Of a DNA stretch of 64,000 nucleotides, positions 41,807 through 54,200 are shown one piece after another (the first letter of the stretch is position 1; each line of letters starts with the position of its first letter). This DNA comes from Mesostigma viride. Lineage: Eukaryota; Streptophyta; Mesostigmatophyceae; Mesostigmatales; Mesostigmataceae. Location of the stretch: positions 1-64,000 of the forward strand of contig RPFO01002252.1 in NCBI GenBank assembly GCA_009746045.1, written 5' to 3'. The translations under genes were made by a program, and so were the position numbers. Under the pieces are notes generated by a model. The model made no database searches and was not told the DNA's origin. It saw only the letters and a program-made list of their open reading frames with translations.

Positions 41807-44800
41807 AGGACATCTGTCGTGCGCTGACGTCCCTCCCTGGCCTGCGCACGCTGTCGATGACCACCAACGGCATCGTGCTGGCGTCCAAGCTGCCGGCGTT
41901 GCGGGAGGCAGGGCTCAACGCGCTCAATGTACGCAGAAGGGGGGGGGGGCTCACATGGGGGGGCATGCACATGTGTGCTGCTTGCTGCTGTGTGTTGGCT
42001 GTTCAGTGCGCATACATGCTTGGCATGGGTGGCCATCGTGGGCCATTGCTTTCGGTGCTGGTTGCCTTCGGTGGCATACTGAGCTCAATGAGGGCCTTGC
42101 TTATAGTGTATTGTCCTCGCGGCTTGGCCGCATGTGTGGTACCCCATCTGCTTGTCATTGCCAGGTGCAGCGTGCCGAGGGGTTGCTTGCGCCCCGCAGC
42201 ACACTCCTCTCGCGTCTACTTGTACAAGATCGTTTTGCGCGCTTCCCACACAACAGGGGCTGGGACCTCATCCTGGTTTTGTGGTGCTCGGGGCGCGGGG
42301 TGCAGGGCTCTCGTATTAAATATATTGGTATATTGGTGCGCAGGTATATGGGGCAACCGTTGCCATATGCTGGGCAGTGGTCAGGCCTGCGCTATTTCGC
42401 GCGAGATGCCGAGGAAGTCACGTCCTTGCGCCCCAGCCCTATCGCTTCTACTTGGTGCGTCTGTCCAGTGCCTTGTGGCCCGATGTCTTGCAGTGCCGTG
42501 GGGTCATGTGTTTCCCAGCGCCTCTCTTCGGAACGCTCTCGTCCGGACAGCTGTGCGGGGTTGTCACTCGCTTGCCCGGACCGTGGCCATGCTGGTGCCC
42601 ATGCCCGTGGCAGGTGTTGGCTTGCCCGGCACACATGCCTGTTCTTACGTTCCTGTTGTCCGTGTGTGCCGTGCCTGGCGTACGGCTTGCTCCTCACAGA
42701 TCAGCCTGGACACGCTGCATGAGGACAAGTTTGTGCGCCTCACGCGCCGCAAGGGACATGCGCGCGTGCTTCAGGCGGTGGAGGCGGCGATGGCGCTTGG
42801 CTTTGACCCCGTCAAGGTGAGCCGCTGCGCCATACCGCGCATGTTTCGACATGGGGTGTTGAAGTATGAGGGCAACCTGTTTACTGGCCAGCGTGCGTAC
42901 ATACATGACTGTGCACACGCGGCTGTGCGTTGCAATACATTTTTGGTGCCAGCCTTGGTGACCATTGCAACACGAGGTGGGTGCAACATTGTGCCCTGCG
43001 GATCGTGCCCTCATTCCTCGCGGCGCCTCCCCTTCGCGCCAGGTGAATGTGGTGGTCATGCGGGGCATCAACGACGACGAGGTGCTGGACTTTGTGGAGA
43101 TGACACGTGGCGCGCCCATCAACGTGCGCTTCATCGAGTTCATGCCCTTCGACGGCAACGTGTGGAACGTGAACAAGGTATGCTGCCTGCCTTGCTGGTT
43201 TTCTGTGGGGTTCATATCTAAGACTACCCACACGGGTGGCGTACGCCCTTTAACGGCAACGCATGGAACCCATAGCAAGGTGTGCCCTCCCTTCCATGGC
43301 AACGTGTGGATGGGGACCGTGCAAACCCGGCCCTCATAGTGCACCGTGGGGACCAGGTACGCTGCCAGGGCAAGCAGGGCGAATGCGCGGGGACGGGGTG
43401 GACAGCGTCATGCATGCTGCTGTCGGTGCACACCCTGGATGGCGGTAGCGAGGCGTCTGCCCCTGTGGGAAGTTCTGCATCGCAACCACTCGCGTACTAC
43501 TGCCTAGCAGGATCCTCTGATGCTGTTTCCCCGTGTTTGATGCTCGGCTGTTTCCTGGACAGCCCCTCGTGAGGTCGGAGCTTGGGGCATGAGCGGTTTC
43601 ACATTATCGCCTTTGCTTCGTGACGGCTGGCAGCGACAAGTCAGGATGGCAGACGCCAGCATTGTTGCCTGGTTTGCAGCATTATGACAGCTGCTTGGGG
43701 TGGATGGTCGTGGCCAGTCTCGGCCACGTGCACGGAACATCGTGCAGCACTGGCTGGGCAGGACGTCTTTGCTTATGGCTGGGTCAGGCCTCTGCCATCG
43801 TCAACCCATGGTTACATGGTCAGACCTGGCCCCTCCCGCTGTATTTGCTTCACTCTCTGCCACATCAGCCTGACCTTCTTCCCACCTTTTCACTGCCTTC
43901 TCCACCTCTTTTTGTGTGTGTTGGTTCGGCATGCATCGCGCCCTCCTCAATGGGGTGGTGTCCTTTATGTCGCGGTGCGGCCAGATGGTGCCGTACGCTG
44001 AGCTCATGGACAAAATCGTGAGTGGGCGCGCGGCCCCTCGTGTTTGTGTGTTTTTTCGCGTGCATGTGGATGTGGGCGCCATGCACGGCGTCACTGTGAT
44101 GCCATAACTGCCGTCACCTGCCATCAGCGTTGGCCTGCCCACTTGACAACGTGTGAATCGACCCTCTTGATGCTTACATCGTCCAGCGTGTTTAGTGTGG
44201 GTATTTAATTAGGTTGGGTGGCAACTATAGTGGGCCACAACAATATTGATACTGTCCATAGAATACTACCGTCGTTTTGGAAATCAGCTTCTTTTGGCGC
44301 GGCGTTCGTTGATTGGAACGTGTTTTCCCAGTTTGTGATGCATGCAAGTCACCTGTCTTGATGAGCTTTACTAAAATCCCGTCTCAAACTCAAACAGGGT
44401 CGCTTACTTGACCTCAATTTATACGCCGCCCGCGCTAATCTGTACACCGTCGATATTGCGGTTGCGCCAATGGCATGGGCCACACTATTGGCGGCATCTC
44501 CCCAAAAGACAAGAAGTGCTGTATCGGTTCACGAGTTCGGTGGCCCACATTGAATGCGCTGGATGGTATGTATACCTGCCTGCCTGGCAAGCACGGCAAA
44601 CGACCTGGCGGCCTGCGGGCCATCCACTGGTCCCAGCAGTTCCACACACGAAGCACTTGGGTTCCCCTGTGTGACACTAGTCAGCCTTAGGCTGAGGAGA
44701 CGCGCGTGCCGTAGCAAGCGGGGGGGTCCTGTGCTGCCCCGCACGGGTACCAATGCCATCGCGCCTGTGAATGTTTGGGGCGCCCTCTACGCATGCCTGC

Positions 44801-47800
44801 TTCTCGTGGGTAGCATGACCCTGTAGGGAGCGCCATGCACTGCACACAATGCAGAGTGTACATACCGCCGCGCAGACACGTTTCCGCGCAGACTGCGACT
44901 GCTGGCCACGCAGACCCCTGGCGTTGCTTCTCCCTGGGATTCCACCATCCGTCACGGTTGCGTGTCACTCACTGGACAACGATTGTGTGCATCCTGCGCT
45001 TGTGTATGCCCCTGTCCCACGCCTGTCCCACGGTTGTGTGCCGCATGGTCAGCGCGCCAAGTATCCGCACGTGTACCGCCTGCGCGACCACGTCACAGAG
45101 ACAGCCAAGGTATGCTGGCGGCCGGGTGTACTGTAGAGTACTACTACGATTTAGTGTTGCCATGCACCCTCCTTGATATAGTGTTGCCATGCAACTACTC
45201 TTCATGCTAGGTATGCTGGCCTCGCATGTGCCCTAGAGTATCGCCATGCATGGTGATGCAATGGCGACCCGTCTAGGTTCGGTATGGCATCAGGGTACAT
45301 GGCGGCCTGTGCTGTGAGTGGCCGCCCCATAGGCCGCACCCATTCCGCCCAGACTTCCTGACAAGGCTCAGGCGTTTGTGAAGGTGCAGTTGTTGCAGAC
45401 TATGGGCCAGAAGGAATGCGAGAATGGCTGCGTTTGTCAGGTATAATGGGCAAGCATCAGGCAGGATTTATATATGGTAGTATTCATGCTAGTACTAGAG
45501 TAGTCTGTAGTTATAGTAGTCGTCGTATTCTATATGTACGTCGTGATGCAGCTGGGATGAGTTGGGTCTGGGTGCAAAAGGATGCGATTTTCTTGCCTGG
45601 GCCTACGGGCGGAACAGGGCTGGAGATGAGAGATGAGTGAGTAGAAAACGTGCATGCGATGAGTGAGTAGAAAACGTGCATGCATGCCCTAGCAAGCGAG
45701 TGCGTGGCCCTGCCACGCCCTGCCATGCCAGAGAGGGAGGCCCCACAGGGAAGTTGGTGGCAGGGCCAGCTGTTTGGTGCGTAGCCATGGGAATGCAGAG
45801 GGGACTTGATCGACCGTCGAAGGTTCTTATGTGCTCAGTACGGTTGTCACGATGCCTGCTGCCCGCCAGGCAGCCCCCTGTCGCCGCCACTGCTGTCATG
45901 TTTCATGGAAACTGGTGGATAGCTGCCACGTAGGGCACGGCAAAGTACGGCACGACCGAGCAGGGTCTTCATGTGCCGAGGGCTGCGTCATCCCGTGGCA
46001 TGATGTGCTGGCGCTATGATGTGCAGTCATTCGCCCTTTGCCCTATGGGTGGGCCATACCTTCAGGCCAGCCGCCCTCGTCCTTGCGTACTCACTTGCAG
46101 CGCTCCCACGTCCGCTGCATGCATCCCGTATGTCTGCCGCTTGTGTCATGATGGGGATGCCTTTGCTGGCTATTCTGTGCTCGCACACGCCCGCGCGTGT
46201 GGTCTGGTTGTGCCACCCAACGTGCGGCCGCAAGCAGAACTTCTCCATCCCTGGCTTCCGCGGTAGCGTCTCCTTCATCAGCTCCATGACCGACCACTTT
46301 TGCGCCGGTGAGTCATGGCCAACCACTTAATCGCGCGTGAGTTGCGGCATGCGATGTCCTTGTGGCAAGTGCGTGCGTGCAGGTGTGCTTGCTGTCCTTG
46401 TGTTGGCACTTGCGGCAGGCAGGGGGATATGTGCATGGAATGTTGTGCCACGAGTGCTTGTTCGTGGCTGTTGGCACGGCAGGGATAGGCCATGATTTCT
46501 GCATCTGCAGGGTGGCCCAGGGGTCGTTAAGGGTCCCGGGCTATGCCATTGTCAATCATCCTTAAGGATGATTTCCCGCGTTTGCCCATCACAGTCATTG
46601 CTTTTTCCTGTGTTAAGGGAGAAATGCCCAGGTACGCCTAAACCATGTTGCCTGGGCCTTGACACGGGTGAGCACTGTTCGTTTGCCACCGTTTCTGCCT
46701 ACGTGTTGGATCCTCGTGTCCAAGTATAGCGTCCTGCTGCGCCCGCATCATGGTCCCTGCGCCCGACCAGGAGATGCACACCTTTCCCAGTTGGCCCCCA
46801 GCCACCGCCGAGGCCCTGGCTCATCCTCACAATCATCTGTGTCCCGCGCACATCGCTCCTCCCTGGTCACCCTGCAGGGTGCAACCGCGTTCGCCTCATG
46901 GCGGACGGCAACCTCAAGGTCTGCCTCTTTGGGAACTCCGAGGTAAGGGGGACCTGTGTGTTTGCAGTTGCGTGCTTTGCTGGTTGTCACATTTTGTGAG
47001 TATGTGCTCACGTGCTGGTGGTCGCACTACGTGTGTGATTACTTGTTTTGGGCGTGCATGCCTGCCTTCCCAGGTGTGCCCAAAGCTCGGCAGATGCAGG
47101 GAAGTACGAGCATGCATGGCCAGTTCTCATCTCTGCATTGTCTTGTGCCCCGGTTGCACAAGGAGCCGGTTGCATATGGACCATGGGCACCCACCCTCCT
47201 TGGGTTTCACGGTGGCTAAGTTGTGGGGCTTCTTACGGTTGCAAAAGCCTGCATGTGAAGTACCTTGCATACTTGATGGCGTAGTAATGACGTCTGCTAC
47301 TCGCTTTGCATGGCATGGGTCGGGTGCCCGAGCGTGCTGGCGCGGATGGGAATGGGAGGCATCCATGGCCGCTTGTGGTACGAGGAAGGGCACAAGGATG
47401 GTCTGTCAGGGTCCCTGGTCTCATCGCTGATTCCGGGTAGCACAGGCCGCGTCCCTTACTATCTGCCGCATACCGGGCGCGGACAGGACAGCTGGAACAG
47501 GCATGTTGCTTGGTGATGATAACCTCATGGATTCGCCAAGAATACGTCGTTATTCCATACCTGTTGCTAGCGATTCAACACCAGAAAGTGTTCTGCCGCA
47601 ACAGCTATAATTTGTTGGGCCGCAGCTAGCTGTGGGTTTTAGGCGAGCCGTCATCATCCCGATTCGGAGTGCACTATGCTGGCAGGAGCGCGTTGGGAAT
47701 GATCTCAACAATGCTGGCGCCTGAGGGGCCGAAGCGGAGGGTCAGGTCATGCACATGCAGAGGCTGTAAACTGGGCATTTGCGGGAAACCATATCAAATG

Positions 47801-49039
47801 CAGCTTCCACGGTGGAACGATGTTGGAGACGAGAATATTGGTGGGTAAAGAACAGTGCTAAGAGCCTGCCATGCCAGTTGAGGCTGTTGAGGTATCCCAG
47901 AGACTTATCTTTTACTCATGTGTTGGCGACGGTGCACGATGCTGGTTTTTATCACGCATGCACGGTAGCATGCTTGCACTCCCATGCCACCTATTAAGCT
48001 AGCACTGCTCTCTCCTTGTGCTGGCATGCCCCTATACTTGGCCTTCCCGTGCGGATGCGTGTACATGCAACAGGTCAGCTTACGGGACGCCCTGCGCGCC
48101 GGCTGCACCGATGATGAGCTGGCGACGCTGATCAGCGCCGCGGTTAGTATTACAGAGAAGAAATTACAAAGGAAATTTATATTTCTTCCTAGCTGGGGCG
48201 CTTTTGAAGCCTGGCTGCGTGCCGTTGTTTGTCGTATTTTGCGCAGGTGGCACCCTGAGATGATGGCACATGCCACTTAGTGTGCTTGCTCACCATGGAA
48301 GTCTTGTGCTTGGGCATGAAAGGTAGTGTTCGGCATGAGAAAACCCAGTAGTCAACGAGTTGCTTTATCCATCGAATGATTCGTTGCTGTGTTCGGTGCT
48401 TGTTGATATGCCTGTGGTTGCCAAGAGTCATGGAGCGTCAGCTTTGGGCTTCACAAATACATACATCCATGTTTTCTACTCTTCTCCGGTCGCTACCATT
48501 GGCTTGTTCTCTTCATGTCGGGGTCACTTTGGAATGTTGGGTTGCGCAGTCACCATCAGCAGCCGATGCGAGTCTATGCGTGTGCCTGAGTGACCTGTTT
48601 CCCAGATCACACTGTCCCAACCCTAAGAGGCCGCATTCAACCAGCTAGCATCCCGCCAAGGTGAAAGCCATGTGCTTCGTGAGGCACTTATCAACTGCAT
48701 GTGCAGCTTCTGACAGATGGACATGCAAAGTTCTAAAATTATCTGTGGCCAAGTAATGACCGTAAATAAGGCACCTCTGAGTAGCAGAGGTCACCGCTTA
48801 ATAGAAGTCTCCACGGCGGGGATGTCTACTTGTCTGGCAACTACCTGAACGAAACGGGAAGGCTCGTACCGGGCCTCGGTATATGTGAATGCATCATGAT
48901 CCACGATACTGTTCTGGCACCTGCATGTGGCATGTGTGTCTGCCATTGTGCGCAGATAAAGAGGAAGAAGGCGCGGCATGCAGGGATGTTTGAGCTGGCA
49001 AAGACCCAGAACCGTCCCATGATCCACATCGGCGGGTGA
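38541..49039 (+). CDS. CNX2: GTP 3',8-cyclase (MoaA/CNX2), molybdenum cofactor biosynthesis; 12 exons, 423 aa
   Basis: Spliced model with GT-AG introns: 38541-38885, 39766-39852, 40752-40841, 41809-41928, 42700-42816, 43043-43177, 43985-44017, 45051-45107, 46238-46307, 46878-46942, 48074-48142, 48956-49039. Phases agree throughout. The enzyme is a radical-SAM protein converting GTP to 3',8-cH2GTP, the first step of Moco synthesis, in mitochondria of plants. Visible: N-terminal [4Fe-4S] motif [22 protein letters not shown], the second-cluster motif CAGC-x13-C (split by the ninth intron) and the C-terminal double glycine needed for activity. The first about 90 residues are Ala/Arg/Ser-rich, like an organellar presequence; the start ATG (38541) is the least certain part. 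Exon 7 is only 33 nt. Confidence 0.9.
41712..41801. repeat. (AC)n microsatellite against a splice acceptor
   Basis: About 45 AC units end six bases before the AG of CNX2 exon 4 (exon starts at 41809). The intron therefore lacks an ordinary polypyrimidine tract. Confidence 0.9.
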
Positions 49040-49110
49040 TAGGCCATGGGGCGCACCATCTGCATCGGCGGGTGATAGGCACCCATGATCCATATCGGTG
49101 GTTGATGGAT
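49011..49110. repeat. Three partial copies of the CNX2 stop-codon region
   Basis: The last coding bases and stop (ATCCACATCGGCGGGTGATA) are repeated with changes at about 49058-49079 and 49085-49107, all within 75 bp. Confidence 0.7.
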
Positions 49111-49298
49111 ACACCCAGCCTTAAATTTTGACTTCGGCTCATATGCCCTAAAATTTTGTGCACGTGTGACCAGTAGGCAGAAGCTAGACTGCCATCTGTC
49201 TCAAGCGACGTGCTCCAGTTTTGAGCGCAATGGTTAGTTGTAGAGTTATTAGCCCGAGCATGGGACCTAGTGAGTACAGAGGGGAACAAACTTCACTT

Positions 49299-49303
49299 TG
49301 TAA
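49299..49303 (+). terminator. Candidate TGTAA poly(A) signal of CNX2
   Basis: TGTAA 260 nt after the stop, in TTTGTAACAC. TGTAA is the usual poly(A) signal of volvocalean green algae; a single pentamer is weak evidence. Confidence 0.35.
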
Positions 49304-49444
49304 CACTTTGCAAGCATGTCCAACGCTGACTGACCTGACGGGTCCGTTGAATCTGACTGAACAAATATGTCCTTCAAAGAAAACTTGAATTCAAAGAAAA
49401 CTAGAAAGAATCCCTCGTACGCCGTAGGACCGTAACTCAAGCTA

Positions 49445-49530
49445 TTAATTAATTAATTAATTAATTAATTAATTAATTAAACTCGTGCTCCCGTTGGGGA
49501 GTCACGCTATGGCTGCTGAAACGTCCGAGT
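49445..49530 (-). mobile_element. (TTAA)n-tailed element, copy 3 (truncated)
   Basis: About nine TTAA units followed by the CTCGTGCTCCCGTTGGGGAG hairpin; beyond 49510 the sequence differs from the other copies, so the element is 5' truncated. Confidence 0.65.
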
Positions 49531-50373
49531 TTGCATTCCGTCCGAGGTAATTTATTTCGCAGTACAATTCGTACACTTGGATTTCAAGATGTTATTCTGA
49601 TGTTATTGGTTGGAGCACTGCCTGCAGAAAATCGATGACACATTCCCTGCTATATAAAAGGGTGTATGTCCTAGAGGGCGAATTGTAGCGGATGCACACC
49701 CATCCTGGGCAATGCATGCAATCCATAATCATCGATCGAGGATTTATCAATGAGAATCAGGACCTGTTCAAGGTCCTGGGTCTCCGGTGCTCACTTACGG
49801 CGCCGAGACGTGGACCCTCATCGACGCACTCGAGAAGTAAGTAAGTACTTGCGTGTCATGCACATGGGCATGCCACGGAGTACTATGCAAACTAACTAAT
49901 TTTTACCCCGACTAGGTTGCATCCCCAGTTAACAAATTAACAAGTTGTCACTAGTCAGTGACGCCGGCGGACTACCTGCGGACTGAGCACTTGACGCGGC
50001 CGGAGTTGCCGGGCGACAAGTTCCGTAACTTACCAAACTCGCTCCCTGTTGCCGCCGCACCCATTTCTACTTCTTTTCGTCACATGGCTTGCGTTAGGTT
50101 CATCGACGAGCATCGTCGCTCATCGACGGTGCAATCTGACGGCGGAGAATAAGTTCGCCGCAGCACAGCGCGACGCAAAGGCTCTTTTCCATGTACAACG
50201 TGAGATGCAAAGCCCGCATCGCTGACCGGAGATGCATTCCGTCCAACACCCTCGTACAGTACTACCAGTCGACCGCATCTCTGCCTTTTAACCGTCGAAT
50301 GCGCAATCGATTTAGAAAGTCGAAACGTCTCCGCAACACTTCCGCGACTTCAGTACTTTCCGTCAGCCTTGAC
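49531..50373. other. Intergenic region with a LINE relic
   Basis: 49768-49838 encodes a broken match to LTYGAETWTLIDALEK, related to the LINE remnant at 28756. The rest shows no supported gene. Confidence 0.4.
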
Positions 50374-50475
50374 ATGTTCTCTGCCCTTTCTCCTGTAGTG
50401 CACACACAGGGATTAAAAGCACTTCGGTGCTCCGTGACTCCCCAACGGGAGCACGAGTTTAATTAATTAATTAAG
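50374..50475 (+). mobile_element. (TTAA)n-tailed SINE-like element, copy 4
   Basis: The 3' 85 bp (from TCTCTGCCCTTTCTCCTGTA through the hairpin) is identical to copy 1 in the opposite orientation, then (TTAA)n. 5' truncated. Confidence 0.7.
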
Positions 50476-50597
50476 TAGCTTCCATCATCATTCCGTCATC
50501 ATTCCGTCATCGCGACTAGGAGAAGTGCACCACCCTTATGCTGGCATCTGCCACCCCTATAGTGACCCTATAGTGACCGCGGCCTAGGATGGGTCTC

Positions 50598-50629
50598 ACC
50601 CTAAGCCCTAAACCCTAAAACCCTAAACC
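50598..50629. repeat. Telomere-like repeats (CCCTAAA / CCCTAAAA)
   Basis: Four units: CCCTAAG, CCCTAAA, CCCTAAAA, CCCTAAA. Both the plant-type (TTTAGGG) and the Chlamydomonas-type (TTTTAGGG) unit occur. Too short for a telomere; an interstitial remnant. Confidence 0.6.
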
Positions 50630-50744
50630 ACTTGCAAAAACAGAAGTGCCCCCCTGCCACCACTGCTCACCAGGTTGTGATATTTAGGCTGGCATCTGTC
50701 ACCACCCCGGCAGTTGTGATGGTGTGTTTGGGGTGTGACAAGGA

Positions 50745-51120
50745 TGGCGAAAAATTGTCCTTAGTTACTCTTAAGAGAAAGAACGGACAATTTTTCGCCA
50801 CCCGCCACCCCTTGGCGCGGGTCATGGGAGGTGTTTTGTCAAGGTGTGAGAGTGATGGCGAAAAATTGTCCTTAGTTACTCTTAAGAGAAAGAACGGACA
50901 ATTTTTCGCCACCCTGCCACCCCTTGGCGCGGGTCATAGGAGGTGTTTGTCAAGGTGTGAGAGTGATGGCGAAAAATTGTCCTTAGTTACTCTTAAGAGA
51001 AAGAACGGACAATTTTTCGCCACCCCCCCACTGGCCGGCGCTGAGGTGGCGTGGGTTGTTGGATGTGGCGAAAAATTGCACGTACTTACTCTTAAGAAAA
51101 GACCGCCCAATTTTTCGCCA
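50745..51120. repeat. Four hairpin repeats at the left edge of the PLV
   Basis: Each unit has perfect 16-nt arms TGGCGAAAAATTGTCC and its complement around a 24-nt loop containing TTACTCTTAAGAGAAAG: 50745-50800, 50856-50911, 50967-51022; a diverged fourth at 51066-51120 has 13-nt arms. Units are spaced 111 bp with GC-rich CCACCCCTTGGCGCGGGTCA between them. Confidence 0.85.
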
Positions 51121-51286
51121 TGTCCTCGCAGGGTGAGGGAGCCGGCGAGGGCCGCGCGGCGGGGTGTGACCGGAACCGGATCGACGTCTACTCGAAGACG
51201 AGGAGACAGTGAGCGCGACGTCTTGGAGGTTGTAAACCGTTTTTACAAAGAAATGCATGGCAGAAAAACAGGCTTTAATATTAAAA

Positions 51287-54200
51287 CTACTTATCCGCTC
51301 CCTGCAGGAAAGGAGCGATTTCATCCATCGACAGGCCAGACAACGACGTGATCGAATAATCCTTCTCATCGCCCCACCACGAGGGTTTATACCTATCAAG
51401 AAACGCGTGCATGTCCGCCTTCGAAATTTCCAAGTAACCACCGCCACGGCTATTGCCCTTCGCCCCTTGGCAGAAATTCCCAGAGTCGGGCTTAACAAGC
51501 TGTTGATGAGCCCGCTACATTGCGCAAAAGACAAACTACCAGCCTCGCCTGCTCCGCCGGTATCCAAATGTTGAGCGCATGAACCAGGCCTTGTCGGCAA
51601 TTTCGCTATCAATTTTATTCCCTAGTGCAATCGTCTCGTCGCGCGTCAACTTCATTGTGAGATTGGACGGATCAGCCGTCGTGATGAAGTCGATGATAGG
51701 CGTCCCTTCTAGTAGCTTGAGCGTAATGGCCAGAGACTGTGCTAGTCCAAAACGAGAATACGCCTTCAAATCAAACAAGGACTCTGACTTCTGCAGAATC
51801 AACAGATTGTCTCTGAAATGCTCCTTGGTTCCTAGTCCCGTCAACTTCGAATATTGCCGAATGCCAGCGTACGCCTTCCTCCCCATCTCCTTGTCCAGAA
51901 TTTGAGGGAGCTCGTCGTCGATGAGATCATACGGAATCATGTACAACCGGTGAACCAGTTCGTACACCGCCTTCAGACGCATTTCGTACGGTGAAAGTGG
52001 AACCGTGCCGCCGATTCTCCCCTCTAGATCCTTGTACTCCTCCTCGCTCAGAAGCACCACCTCCCTGTCCTTGTCTGGATCTTCTAGTACCGGAAGCGGA
52101 GGGGCGTCGATGTCCCCCAACTCCTCCACTGCCGACACCTCCACGCCGTAGTCCTCCGTCAGTATCTTGATGAGATTTCCCTTGTAGTGGGACCTCGACA
52201 CCGCGAGATCTTGCTGGTTCCGGCAGAAGAGACGGAACTTGGGGCAATTTCTGTCATAGATACGCGACTTGTCCGCGCTCCAGTCGCAGACTACGTCGGC
52301 GTTGTCGAACAGCAGCTGGATGAGCGCAGTGTCCCCCGCGATCATGTTCTCGACGATCGTACCGTAGTCCGTTGGAGGCCTGTCAAGAAGCGAAGTCGTG
52401 TCTCGATAGAAGATGACCATCTCTCCCTTGACTAAGTGGCGCACCCTGAAAATTTGCTGGAGGGTTGTCGTGTAGCTCGCGTAGTAGTCCCCGTTGATGA
52501 AGAGTCCCACCATGCTGTCGAACGTGTGCTCCGTGTAGCTGACTCCAACCGTGATCGTGGGGCTGAAGATCAAAAAGTCCAAGTCAGCCCACGCAGCATT
52601 CGCGCCAACCTCCAGATCCTCCTTGCTCGTCAGACTAGTGTAGAGACGCCCGTTCTTGCGCTTGTCGATGAAGGGTTTGAGTGCCTCATACGCCATGGCG
52701 GCCTCTTTTTTGCCAGACATTGGGCAGAAAATCCTCTCTCCGGCCTCTATCCTCCTCTCACACTCAGCGACAAAGCGGTCCACGCAGACCTTTCGCCAGT
52801 TCTTCTCTGAGGTCACGTCCACCCATCGCAGAGTCCTGTTGGTAGGGCGCCTGAAGGTGTTGCAATCCACCTCCATAGTGTCCGCCGCGCGATAGGCCGC
52901 TATGAAATCGTAGACCTTTCGAGTAACAGTAGCGTCTAGCGCGATCACGACCTTGGACGTTTCGATGAGCCTGACGAATTTTCTCAACACCTCGCGACGG
53001 TTCTCCACGTAGCGCTGTGAAAGGGCAGTGAGGGTGTTGTAAATTTCGTCCAGGATGAGGAGGTCGAACGGTTGGTCCGTGAGGCGCAAGATGCTGTTCA
53101 GGACTATCAACACCCTGTCGTCAGAAATCATCCCCTTTGAGCCGCTGAGATAGTGACGAAAATTTGGGTCACTGTACAGGAGATGGAACGCGTTGCCTTC
53201 CCATACAATTGTCCTCCCACCCTCGCCCAGAGACTTGTAGTTGCGATCCTCCTCCTTTGATAGGCTAATGTTGGCAACGATGCAGCACACGCGAATACCT
53301 GGATCCCTCCTCACCGCCTCGTTGACGAGTTCACGAATCCTCTCAGATTTACCTGTCCCGCAGTTGGACTGGACGAGGAAGGTGCTCTTATGCGGTCCCC
53401 CAAATAGCGCATCCCAGCTGAATGGCTTGATTTTTTCGGACGAATACGTGTGAGTGAACGGCACTTGGTCAGATCCCGGTTGCTGCATCACGGGAGGTGC
53501 GATCTCGATCTTGCGAGCGTCTGGCGATTTCCTGTAGCAGTCATAAAAAACTTGTCCTGACGGGTATTGGAGCGTGAATGGGCCGTTCTTCTCGTGCACC
53601 TTGTTGCATATGAGGCAGATGTGATCGTCGCATTGCTGGTACTTCACCCTCACGAGCTTGACGTCTGGAGACAACTCAATGTAGCCGCACTCGAGATAGT
53701 CACACTCCGGAGCCACCTTCTCCATCGCCGCGAGAGATGCAGAAACGTCAATGTCCTTGCCCGCCGCCTTCACCGTGCACTCGCGACGTCCGCGAACCCC
53801 TCTCCTCTTCAACGATGCCGCCCAGTCCGGGGGCGCACTCACCAATACCCCGCCCGAGACGTCGTCCGGCGAGTAGATGTTGATGAGATGGTCGAGGAAG
53901 TCACTAGACGAGCCTTCACATGTGCGCAGAATTCCCAGAGGGTCAGTGTCCCCGAATTTGTGCATCCCGACGCATCGGAAAAGACTGTCTCTCCTGTAGA
54001 CTGCTTCGTCTATCACCGTGTCCATTTCACCGAAATAGTCAGCTGGGTGGCGGCAGATCTCGTCGAATTGCTCTTGACCGTTCACTTTGAACTTCAGCAG
54101 CTCGTGCGCGTCCTCGTGAACGGGAGATGACAGGTCGAAAGAAGCGCGCTTGATGAAATCGGTGAGGCCGCTGTACCAAAACACTCTCGCGTCCAGGTCG

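Noticed and set aside
50632-51351. ORF with three KLSLVTLKRKNGQFFAT repeats as a gene
   Set aside because: The repeats are explained by the hairpin DNA units; both strands are open because of the inverted repeats.
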